Assembly (NCBI GenBank): GCA_000328365.1
Contig: KB310730.1
Coordinates: 1-64,000 of the forward strand
Direction: 5' to 3'
Length of the DNA: 64,000 nucleotides
Origin: Capitella teleta
Taxonomy: Eukaryota > Annelida > Polychaeta > Capitellidae
Part shown: positions 48,905 to 59,561 of the stretch, one piece after another
Numbering within the stretch: position 1 is the stretch's first letter
How the letters are laid out: each line of letters opens with the position of its first letter
Made by a program: the position numbers and the translations under genes
The notes under the pieces: model-generated
What the model saw: the letters and a program-made list of their open reading frames with translations, nothing else
Database searches by the model: none
What the model was told of the DNA's origin: nothing

Positions 48905-48963
48905 TATGGCACATTTACTGACTTGAGTTCATGCGGCTAAAGTAATGCTTCGGATCAAAATAA

Positions 48964-51900
48964 TTATGCAGGCCGTTCAGGGAAGAGAAAGCAGAAACAA
49001 AGAATGTTGCATGTAAGAAAAAGTACGAAGAAGAACCGGTCAAGAACCTTCGCACAGATGTGCCAATTTGTCATCCGTGTGCTGGGTATGGAAGGAGACT
49101 TTTGATGCCGCGAAGCCAAAAGCTGCATTAAAGATAGCATTTGCTTCTGGGCTGGATCCGTCACTTCCTGTACAGTGATAGCCTCACTTGCGTCTTCCGG
49201 TAGGCTGAGTTCCTTTGTCTGGTGGCCTGGTTTGTATTCATTGATCTCACTTCGTAGACATAGTATGAAACCCAGCTTCTGAATGATAACCTGTAAGAAG
49301 AATGTGCTAAGATGATTAATGGAATTAATTAGGAGGTCGTCTACCTTCTTGACAAATGGCGACATTGGTTGTGAAATTTCATTTCGGCGACTCACATTGA
49401 CCACCAACGATGTTAGCATTATGCAGAGTGGGATCATGCCCAAGTCGACGCTGTAGTACAAACCTGGAGATTCAAACACGTCAAACAGATATTGGTATTT
49501 TACTTCGCACTCACAGAGATTTGGGATCGAAGCTGGACTTGGTGGAACAGTGCTTGTCAAAAGAAGAAGCAGAATCACATAGGCTCCAAACAGACTCATA
49601 ACTGGTGACGAAAGAAAGAAGTTTTATTTATTTATTATGTAACATAATATGGGGCGAAATCGCATAGAGCAATTGGCCACGACTGTGCTTGATTTGCGAA
49701 CTATACGATTCAAACTAGTCACAATTTTGATGAAATGGGATTGAATGGGGCATTTTCCTATTAAACTACATCATGTTTGTTGTGATTTGTTTGTCATGAC
49801 TTGTTCACTCTATTGACTGCGGTCAGGGAAAAACAATTGATATTGCGAATGTTGGAACACCCAATATATACAAAGGGTAATTTCTAAGTTCATTGGTTTA
49901 CAATCGCTTCGTGAATAACATGTCAATTGTTATTATGAATACATTTATACATTTACAGTTACGGTATATACATACTTAGTGAAATGCGGTCCGGTCTCTC
50001 AAAAGGAAAGGTGAACGAAAGGCTTGCAATAAGAGGAAGCACAATACAAGGCACCAGGAGTAGGTAAGCTTGAAAAGTGGGTCTGCGCTTCGCTGTCAAA
50101 GAAAACTTCAGCGATGGCCGCCCAGAGAAAACCAAAATAGTGTTGTGAAGCTTAGGTTCTTCGACCCATTCCGTTTTGTTGTTGCTCACATCCCAGCCTT
50201 GAGCCTGACGAAAGTTTTGCAGTGAAGTGCTCAAGTCTAGAGGAGAGTTGTGGTAGGGCTGCAGGTCAAATGAGGTGCTTTTATCAGCGACTTGCTGGAA
50301 CCACATTGAACAAGTGTGTTCGTCAAAAGGGTATGCCTTGGCGTCGATCACACACCCAACGATAAACTCATGGTGCGGAGTCCAGAACATAAAGCCCGTG
50401 TATTTAACGCTAACCATAGTGGTTCTGGATTTCATGGTGGCCACTGCACTGTAACAATAAACCATTCACATGAGGCATTTTAACATTACCTGAATATCTC
50501 ACGTGTTAACGTTGTAGATATCTGGTGTCCAAATCTTGTCCGATGGAATGGCTATGTATCGCTGACCACCGTACTCGCTTGGATCCCACGTCATGTAAGG
50601 GTCATTCCATGTCTAAAGATCGACATTGTTGGAGACTAAATCATGTTACTGTTACACACTCACAATCCTCAGCCAGACGCTGGTCTTCATCGTTTGCTCT
50701 GCGTCATCAAGATCCAAGGTAATGAGTCGCATGCCGAAGTTCACAGTCACTCTCTCTGAGCTGTTTTGCAGCGGTCGTGCTTCCGTGCCTCTTTCTTTGT
50801 ATGCGCCTAGAAGCGTTTTGACAAGAAGGCCTTCATTGGAGCTGGAATCGAATGTGAAAGCAGACAAAAGACAAATCAGAAATTTTCCTTCAAAATTGCT
50901 CTTGGTTGCAACAGACTGCGGAGCAAAGATGGTCAACCAAAACCGCAATTTCTGACACTCAGCACACTGTATTATACGCTCGGTCCTTTATCGCTCATAA
51001 CCCTAACCTAACCACAACAGCAATTTCATAAATAATTAATTCGATGCATGTGTATCTAACGAGAAAGATAAACACATTCAGATACTTCAATAATATGTTC
51101 AACAGCTACACGATTAATCATCCCTTTCTCATAATATTACAATGGACGACTGTGCACATTGGCAGAAAATGCCATTGAACTCATTCGGTGATCAATTGCG
51201 GCTATTGTGCCCAATGGACCGTCAATTACATTGGGCTGGTAGCGGGTTTTTTTTTTTTTTTTTTTTTTCGTAACAGGCTCCGTTACAACGAATCACGAAT
51301 ATTCAATAGATGTATAGTATTTATTTCGCATAAATTTATTATATAATGTATTTATGGCCTTTATGTTGCCCAATCTAAAAGCGTAGTTTATTTACTAAGC
51401 TATATGAGGGACTCAGAGGTCAGATAAAGACTGTGAAATTTTATAAAATTTCCACGGTATTCATTTAAACATGGTTGACTATATCCAGAAACATAAAATA
51501 AAATTGATACGGTTGTTATTTCATTCTTTCGGGCATAAAGAACATTACAAGCCTCAAACTCACACACACTAATCCCGATATTTTGCCACATAATTAAATA
51601 ATAAAATACACAAACCATATCCTCAGTTTATAAATAAAATCACATGAACGCTCGATTAAAAAAAAATCTAATTCTCACTTACTCATTGACCTCGTTGACC
51701 TGACTAAATAGTAAATATGCAAATGAACCAGCGGAAGGGGGCCGTTCATTACTTCAAAGGAAAATAAAATCGTTCAAAATACTTGATTACTACTGCTATA
51801 GTTCATGAATTAAATGAAGCCTAATATTGGCATAATAAAGTTTACTGTTTTCTTTATTTTTCAAAGGTACCAAAAAAGCGAAGGAAAATAATCATATTCA

Positions 51901-53681
51901 CAGGTCTCCACTTTCACTTTCAAATTTTGTGTTATAGTGTTTCTCTCAGGATACCATACAAAACAAACATCCTAAATACTAGTAGTAAGTATGCCGAGAA
52001 AAACGTCACGGCATGAAAATATTGACCTCAATTAAAAGAAGAGAGAATACTCATTAAAACATCTATACCCGGTAATTGTTTTGACAAGTTGGCGGCGCAA
52101 ACGTTCATAATTTTCCCGGGAAATCGGCGACCAACATCGCTCGAGTGCACGACTGCCTCTCGACAAATTATCAAATGCGATTAAATTAATAATTAATTGG
52201 ACTTACTGCAACTTCTAGTAGCCTTCACTTCCACACTCTAGCAAGATTCAAGAGTACATAATTCATTAGTTGATAAATCACCGCGAGATGTCAAACAAAG
52301 GTGCACACCTCGTCTGTTTCATCTGTGTTAGTAATCCATTATTTAATCCAGTACACTGTCATGGTGATTATTATTAATGCACCATCCTGTCAACGCGAAA
52401 AACTAAAGCTTCAAATGTTATTGAAGCATTCTATTCAACACAGTTCAACAGAATGACCTCATTTCGTCATTCGGTGCATGCACATACTGTGCACAAAATA
52501 AATTCCGAGAAAATAATGTGGTCTGTCGAATTAAGCCTAGCTTCAAAAATCGAAGTTCTATGAAATCGTTCAGCGGACTTCAGCCCCCCTACCTTCTCCT
52601 ACTTTCGGTGTTTGACTGTTTCGGTTCAGTTTTTGGTGTCTACTTATCAATCGACTTTTATAATTCCAATACTTGTGCTATTTATGATTCTATGAGTACA
52701 ATTAAACATGAAATGAATACAGCTGAATCGCTCTCAATTGTTCTTCTTTCAACTGATCAATTGCTATCCCTAAATTGTGCTTTAGGCCGACTTCCCGCAA
52801 AACACGCTACATCTTGCGCGAAAAGATTTCATCGCCACGCGAATCACCCAAGGTTTGCTCCCTGGACACATTAATTGTGCAAATGAGCCGAATGGCTGTG
52901 TGGGTTAGGTTTATAAACTTCTTGGAATGTCAGCGTAAATTTGCTGAGTTTACTGGTGCGGAATCTAATTTTGAATAGTGTGGCGTTTTCATAATGGATG
53001 ATTTCAATACAGGATTTTTACCGTGTCCGCCAATTCCCTCGGGTTTAGACGCCAGAAAAATTTCCAGTTTTTAAGCCAGAGTTACCATCAGTGGAGATCT
53101 AAGATCACCGCTGACGAATAGGCTAACATATCGTCCACTCTCTTTACATGCAAATTTATTCTCTACTCATGTTATGTTGAATAGTATATCCATAGCATGT
53201 ACGATTAAAGCACCAACACTTAATTATCGGGCTCTCGGCTTTTCTGTGTGTTACATGTAGGGGCACACACGTGGGGACATGTCTTCCGGTGATTGATATC
53301 CTACTCTAACTTCTTTCTTGTATCTATCCAGGGTCACAGGCGATAATATCTTAGGTCGGGAGAAAAAGTATCAATTTCTCTCACCCTAGCGATGAATGCC
53401 TTGCAAGGAAATTACCTTCTATAACGTTGCACAACAGGTGGCTTTTAAGTATTCATTATAATGTCAATACGCGTTGTGCTATAAAATCATATTTATCGCC
53501 TCAATTTTAAAAAGTAATTATACACACATGAGATCTAATAAAATCCTAAATGATACCTAATCTAAGATTGCGACTTCGAAAGGTGTACTCACGGTGGTAA
53601 ATCTGCCCCAGTTCCGCCCAAAGCAACGTTTGCAAGACACAGACATGCAATCCCTGCCGTGATCACGCTCATCGGAAGCAT
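48964..53681 (-). CDS. Divergent Cys-loop (nicotinic-like) receptor subunit 2, complete
   Basis: Seven minus-strand exons join in phase to 460 residues: 53593-53681 (signal peptide, MLPMSVITAGIACLCLANVA), 50664-50841, 50503-50612, 49976-50448, 49515-49601, 49345-49463 and 48964-49290. Landmarks are WDPSEYGG, IWTPDIYNVN, the Cys-loop C158-C172 with YPFDEHT inside, TM1 ending FTFPFERPDRISL, TM2 ending LLLLLTSTVPP, TM3 with IPLCIMLTSLV and TM4 before the ERPA stop. Loop C has no cysteine pair and the loop B Trp position is Val. The pore filter is Pro-Asp-Arg at -2' to 0', and 9' is Gly instead of Leu. The ligand cannot be predicted; acetylcholine seems unlikely for this subunit acting alone. Internal exon lengths 178, 110, 473, 87 and 119 equal those of receptor 1, so the two are paralogues. 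They may co-assemble. First intron 2.75 kb. Confidence 0.88.
51247..51268. repeat. Poly(T) tract, 22 nt
   Basis: Lies in the large first intron of receptor 2 (50842-53592). The rest of that intron is AT-rich and holds no recognisable exon or element. Confidence 0.9.
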
Positions 53682-53989
53682 GCTTGCTGTTGTTTGAGAT
53701 GCCGAGCGATGGCCTGGAGCCTTTTGTACTTCTTCTCTCTGGCTGTATTCAACATGCAGTTATACATGTAAAATCGGATGCAGGGTGTTCTGTGATAACC
53801 TCATCGGTTATACTGCAAATCGCACATTAATTATGCTACTATGTACATATTATGCATATTAATTTCATCATTTTCGTGTCAATACAGACATAGCATTATT
53901 TATTGACGGAATAAGATCAAAGGGAAGCAAGGAAAACACAGCACGGAGTGAAGGTCGGTTATCCAAAATTGCACTGAAGCTGTTTGTTG

Positions 53990-54045
53990 CAGGTTGTTGT
54001 TGTTGTTGATGTTTTTGTTTTGTTTTGTTTTTGTTTTGTTGAGAC
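53990..54045. repeat. (GTT)n / (GTTTT)n simple repeat
   Basis: GTT units pass into GTTTT units, about 300 bp upstream of the receptor 2 start codon and just before a LINE. Confidence 0.85.
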
Positions 54046-54209
54046 GTAATTTTTAAAGTAATAAAGGGCTATTAGATCAAATATTTAAAAACGCTATTAA
54101 TGTGTGGAAGCATCACTGAAAAGATGTAGGAGATTCTGTGACCCAATTACCAGGGCGAAGTGATAAGTTTAGGATTATTTTCTCATGAAGAAATCAGCAT
54201 AGGGAAGGA

Positions 54210-55861
54210 GTGGGTTTTATTCTGAGGGAAGAAGTAGCTAAGTCCATTATATACTATGATGCAAAGTCAGAGAGATGTATGTTGGTGAAGATTAGAGGAA
54301 GGCAAAGAAATTTCTTGATTGTACAAGTGTATGCTCCAACAGCAGATACAGATGAGATCGAGAGGGAGGAGTTCTATGAAGAGCTGAATAACATAATTAC
54401 AGAGAACAAAAAGTACGAAGATGTTCTCATAGTCTGTGGAGGCTCCAACTCTAAGGTCGGATGTATGAAGGAAGATGATGTTGCATATCTTTATGGATTG
54501 GGAGTGAGAAATGAAAGTGATGACAGGTTGATTTTGCGAGACAAAATGATCTCTTCATCACAAATACGTGATTCCAGCAAAAGATTAAATCAAGACACAC
54601 ATGGAAGGCTCCCAATGGAATAACCAAGAATCAAATAGACTTTATCCTGATAAGCAAAAGATACCGAAATAGCGTAACCAATTCCAAAGCGAGGCAAGAT
54701 GTAGATTGCGGATCAGAACATGCACCCATCCTCACAAACCTACGAGTTAAGTTGAAGAAACTGAAGAGAAAAAAAAACAAAAAAACAAAAAAAAACAAAA
54801 CAAAAAAAACCGAAGACCTGAAAAGAAATGGAATGGAAAAAAAAGGAATGCAAAGGCTAAAACAAACAGCATTAATGGAAGACTAACGAACACTTTGTCA
54901 TCAAATTCAGAAGGAATGCCGGAAGGCAAAAGAATACTTTTATGAAAGTAAGTGTGAAGAGCTTGAACATTTAGAGCGAACACACAACACCAAACAAAGT
55001 GTAATCCTTAAAAGAATAGCTTCAATCATAAATAATCATTTAGACGACACTCCGAAAGGATAGAAGAACACGGGACGGGATCTTCCTCCTAGGATGTCTC
55101 CTAGAAAGAAGGCTGGACAAGCAGATGAAGACGTACCTCATATTTGTGAACTACACTAAAGCATTTGACAGTCAATCATGAGAAGCTCAACCACATCATG
55201 TCAATTGCAGGAATCCCTTCACATGAAAGAAACCTCATTATTCAGCTCCATTGAAATCTATGTGTGTCAGTCGAATTGAGCCAGAGACAATCCAACTGAG
55301 AGCGGAAGGGAAAGCGCTGGAGCAAATGCATCAATAGATATACCTTGGCGTTACCATCACACAAGATATGAGGCAGGAGCAAGAAATCAAGAGGAGGATT
55401 GCGATTGCAAAATCTAAATTCTAGGAGAACAAGGAATTTCTGCGAAGAAACCTTTGTTTAAATCTCAAAAAGAAGTTGCTCAAGTGCTATGTTTTTACTG
55501 TTTTAGCTACGGGTCTGAGACCTGGAATTTTAGCAAACCTCTAGTGTCGCAAAATCAAATCCTTTGAACTGTTGTGCTATAGGCAAATTTAAAAAATAAG
55601 CTGGAGAGACAGAGTCACCAATGATGCAGTTAAGGACCGTGCGGGAGGAACGTTTTTACTCAAAGATCTTATGCAGAGAAAGTTCAGATATGCTGGTCAT
55701 ATTTTAAGAGGAAATTACAGCTTTTTACATAATATAATTTTAGAAGGTGCTATTGAAGGCACCAGAGTAAGGGGCAGGCCCCGTAGAATGTGGCTGGATG
55801 ATATCACTGGATGGTTCAGGACATCCAGCTATGTGCAAGCTAAACGCTTAGCTGAGATTAA
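54210..55861 (+). mobile_element. LINE with AP-type endonuclease, decayed, runs into gap
   Basis: The 5' part (54210-54623) encodes an apurinic-type endonuclease fold: MGFILREEVAKSIIYY, then LIVQVYAPTADTDEIE, then VLIVCGGSNSKVG. The usual catalytic GDFN is here GGSN, so the nuclease is dead. After several frame changes the next pieces are LKKLKRKKN-type A-rich sequence (54769-54812), and at 55671 a C-terminal tail with FRYAGHILRG and EGTRVRGRPRRMWLDDI. That tail is typical of the LINE family in which ORF2 ends in a Gly-Arg-Pro-Arg-Arg motif. The reverse transcriptase palm between them is mostly unreadable. The 623-base gap follows directly. Confidence 0.8.
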
Positions 55862-56484
55862 NNNNNNNNNNNNNNNNNNNNNNNNNNNNNNNNNNNNNNN
55901 NNNNNNNNNNNNNNNNNNNNNNNNNNNNNNNNNNNNNNNNNNNNNNNNNNNNNNNNNNNNNNNNNNNNNNNNNNNNNNNNNNNNNNNNNNNNNNNNNNNN
56001 NNNNNNNNNNNNNNNNNNNNNNNNNNNNNNNNNNNNNNNNNNNNNNNNNNNNNNNNNNNNNNNNNNNNNNNNNNNNNNNNNNNNNNNNNNNNNNNNNNNN
56101 NNNNNNNNNNNNNNNNNNNNNNNNNNNNNNNNNNNNNNNNNNNNNNNNNNNNNNNNNNNNNNNNNNNNNNNNNNNNNNNNNNNNNNNNNNNNNNNNNNNN
56201 NNNNNNNNNNNNNNNNNNNNNNNNNNNNNNNNNNNNNNNNNNNNNNNNNNNNNNNNNNNNNNNNNNNNNNNNNNNNNNNNNNNNNNNNNNNNNNNNNNNN
56301 NNNNNNNNNNNNNNNNNNNNNNNNNNNNNNNNNNNNNNNNNNNNNNNNNNNNNNNNNNNNNNNNNNNNNNNNNNNNNNNNNNNNNNNNNNNNNNNNNNNN
56401 NNNNNNNNNNNNNNNNNNNNNNNNNNNNNNNNNNNNNNNNNNNNNNNNNNNNNNNNNNNNNNNNNNNNNNNNNNNNNNNNNNNN
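55862..56484. other. Assembly gap (623 N)
   Basis: Run of N at the 3' end of the LINE. Confidence 1.
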
Positions 56485-56530
56485 CGTGGGGGATACTACA
56501 TGTATTATAAAAGGTTTGTTTGTTGGTTGG

Positions 56531-56567
56531 TTTTTTTTTTTTTTTTTTTTTTTTGGGGGGGGGGGGG
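56531..56567. repeat. T24-G13 homopolymer pair (C13-A24 on minus)
   Basis: Same C-then-A design as the blocks at 32208 and 59111, on the opposite strand. Confidence 0.95.
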
Positions 56568-56814
56568 TTGCTCAATAACATATTTATTTTCTTTCATTAT
56601 GGGAAAGAATTACTGTGTATACTACAGCTATATAAAATCCACCGGTATCTGAACAAGAGTATATAACTTGGGCTATAGTGTATTTCAATAATTACAATTA
56701 TTACAATAGCCATCAAGACAGGTCATAATGTATAGCTCAAAGAAGGCAACAATTTTCATGTAGTGAAACAAAGAAACAAAGCCAACCAATTAAACCAACC
56801 GAAACGCGATGCAT

Positions 56815-57020
56815 GTCTTAATGGGGATTTGAACCCCTTACTCATCTTCAATTTATAAGCTGCTTTATAACAGTATTGCTGATAGTTCGTAAGCATGAAC
56901 ATGATTCCTCATTGAACTACGTGCATGCTTACGAACTATCAGCCATACTGTTATAAAGCAACTTATAAATTGAAGGTCAGTTAGGGTTTTGGCTGCTAAG
57001 CCATTTTGCCACTCCATATA
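56815..57020 (-). repeat. 52-bp-arm palindrome flanked by Pol III-like A and B boxes
   Basis: Arms 56846-56897 and 56924-56975 are inverted copies with two mismatches and a 26-base spacer. On the minus strand the right flank holds an A-box-like TGGCTTAGCAGCC and the left flank holds a consensus B box GGTTCAAATCC in a GGGG/CCCC stem. The whole reads like a tRNA-derived unit split by a hairpin between its two promoter boxes. The acceptor ends do not pair, so a mature tRNA is unlikely. Confidence 0.7.
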
Positions 57021-57578
57021 CAATGTATCAAGCTGACATTTCAGTTTCAGTATAGCATCACCGAAAGTGTATTTTCTTTCACGTTTCGTTTCATTCTGAC
57101 AATAATGAGATTATAAATGAAAGTAAACCAGTCGATTGTGACTTTTATAGCTGATCATCCGAACATAATTATTATCGCCTTTTTGAGCGTTGCTTTAAAT
57201 TCTGGAAGTGCCAGTGAACGATCATAATCTGACCAGCCAACTATAAAACTATAAATATAAGATTGGTGGGACATTAAAACACAGCCTTTTGTAACGCACG
57301 AAGAACGATGGGTCAGAACGGTCGCTTGGTCACTGGGATTCAGTTGTTTTGATAAATGACCCTTCGCGCCAATGGCCTAACTGTCAAATATGATCTGAGT
57401 CACCATTCATTACACGGGGCAATCCCTGTGTCCGCTCTTATGGTAGAGTGCGTTAGTCACTTAAACTGCTGATAAATTGTACATTGCATACACAGTGGAA
57501 AAGTATGTGTTCTCAAGATGATGTATACTTGACTTACATGTGTTATTGTATGTATGGGTTTCTGTGCTACTGGTAACA

Positions 57579-57812
57579 TTCTACACTGATCCTGAGAACA
57601 ATCTCATAATGCTACTGGTTACATGGTGATGTTATTTTGTCGCTACTATTATCTCGACTTGAGCTCTTTTGAGCTTTAAAATCAGCGCGATTTTGTTCTC
57701 GCTGAAATTTCCCTTGCGCGGTATATTTTATCAAATATTATTTGTAGCACACGTCGGGTACACGTATAGACAAAAAACATTCTACACTGATCCTGAGAAC
57801 AGTTTCATAATG
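57579..57812 (+). repeat. 33-bp direct repeat pair
   Basis: ACATTCTACACTGATCCTG then AGAACA...TCATAATG occurs at 57579-57612 and again at 57779-57812, 200 bp apart, with three differences. The intervening sequence is not recognised. Confidence 0.75.
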
Positions 57813-58915
57813 GCAAGGACTCACAGCATGCAGGATCTGACCCTCGTTTAATAAATCTGCTGTCTCACACGGTGCAGTTCGCAAACCCTTGCCTGATTAA
57901 GGAAACACGTTAAGATAGCCAGTCTAACCTACGGATACATGTGTAATTAAAATTCCTAATGCATGCAAGCTTATTCTATATTCGCCATCATAACGCACTC
58001 ATTCTTGAGACGTTATGATGATACTAGTAATTTATTCAATACAAACATGTACATGCATTATAAAAACATCAACATCAAAATGCTGATCTGTACATCAAAT
58101 TCAATGCAGCAGAATCTCAGCTGCTGTTCAATCCCGACCATAACAGGGCTTTATAGTTCAGCAGGGGTTTGTGCAACAGTCCGTGGAGGCAACCCACCTG
58201 GGCCACCTTATCAGCTTCGATAGTAAACTGCCAACGATTCCTTGAGCCGAGAATCTCAGACGCACCAACGTTCCTGGCTTCAAGATTTGGATACTGCAGT
58301 CTTAAGCGAAATATCACGCGGTACAAGTGAAATATCGCCTCTTCACGGCTCGCTGCATATCGGCACACTGTCAAGCCTCTGGAATCTGCAAGATGCAGCG
58401 CCTGAGCGCTTTATTTCTGTGCGAGGAGAATATGAGAAAATTGCTCCAACTCCCTCGCACCATTCACTGCCACCTGCTGACCACTCTTGTGCATTACTTT
58501 TATCCCGAATACCAGCTGACAATTCGAATAACAATTCATGTGATCATGTGATTGTTTTTGTACTTGCTGCTCAATGACAGGAAATCAAAACATTGAAAGT
58601 TCGAACCTGAATTAGATTAATAGATGTTCTTAAAACACCTCATGATCTACGCTTTACAAATATCCATGAATTGTCTTCTCAAACTATAACATTTTGTATC
58701 CTTACAACACGCGACATGCTATAAATAGTGACCCCGTTTTTCCATGTCCGTAATACTTTCTCAAAAATGAGTTATGGGTGGATCCTCCATCTTGGCTGTT
58801 GAACTCTAGCAAGCTTGGCCACTGTGCTACATGTACTAGTACAATCAGGCTTATGGAGAGCACATACCAGTATTCAAGGTTCTCATTTTCAGTTAAAAAA
58901 ATTTTTAAACATAAA

Positions 58916-58950
<35 letters not shown>

Positions 58951-59110
58951 GCCACTTGAGAAATATGGAGCTGTACGCACTTGCAACTTTTGGAGCTGTA
59001 CGCAGTACTTGCGACTTTTGTTTTGACATATCTTATAGCAACATAACCATCCCACACGAAAGTACAGATGAGATTAATGAAACACCATAATCCACACTGC
59101 AAGGAGGCAA

Positions 59111-59146
59111 CCCCCCCCCCCCCCCCAAAAAAAAAAAAAAAAAAAA
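59111..59146. repeat. C16-A20 homopolymer pair
   Basis: Third C-then-A block of the window, about 415 bases beyond the KHDRBS stop codon. Confidence 0.95.
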
Positions 59147-59561
59147 GTCAGTCATAACCTCTTAAGACATGGCGTTTCCCTTTGGAAACATTGGATGTGG
59201 AGCAATAAAATTTAAAATGGTCAATTTTATCAACTACAAACGAGAGATTTACTCATTCTATTTCATTAACATCACTCATCAATGAACATACAATAAAATA
59301 ATAAAACACTCCCATGAGCAACACACGACACAACAGAACTCTGTACAATTATTGTGAACAAAATACAAAATGCTTTTGATGTCCGTAATTGAATTCAACA
59401 TGCATGAATCTTAACATACTCTCTCCCACAAGAGACATTAAAACTTTTTGTAAATGCTGCTCACACAGGAATAAAATGGAAATGAACAGAAAGTCTGACA
59501 ACAATATATGCTGCCAATTGCCACAATCAAGTCCAGCAATAACACACAGCACACTGCCCAC

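Larger units (their letters stand above)
45770..48960. other. Intergenic; one LINE remnant and one short repeat
   Basis: Apart from the LINE 3' remnant at 47760-48070, the 43-bp repeat at 48181 and a (CAAA)n run near 46330-46390, no feature could be supported. The minus-strand AATAAA at 48904-48899 lies 60 bases beyond the receptor 2 stop. Confidence 0.45.
57020..59550. other. Intergenic, no supported gene
   Basis: Contains a 33-bp direct repeat pair (57579 and 57779), a poly(A) run at 58919-58948 and a C16-A20 block at 59111-59146. Overlapping ORFs at 58117-58577 have no family resemblance. The 3' UTR of the KHDRBS gene probably occupies the last few hundred bases. Confidence 0.4.

Noticed and set aside
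58117-58577. Overlapping frames on both strands, 85 and 111 codons
   Set aside because: No domain, no splice signals, no consistent frame preference.
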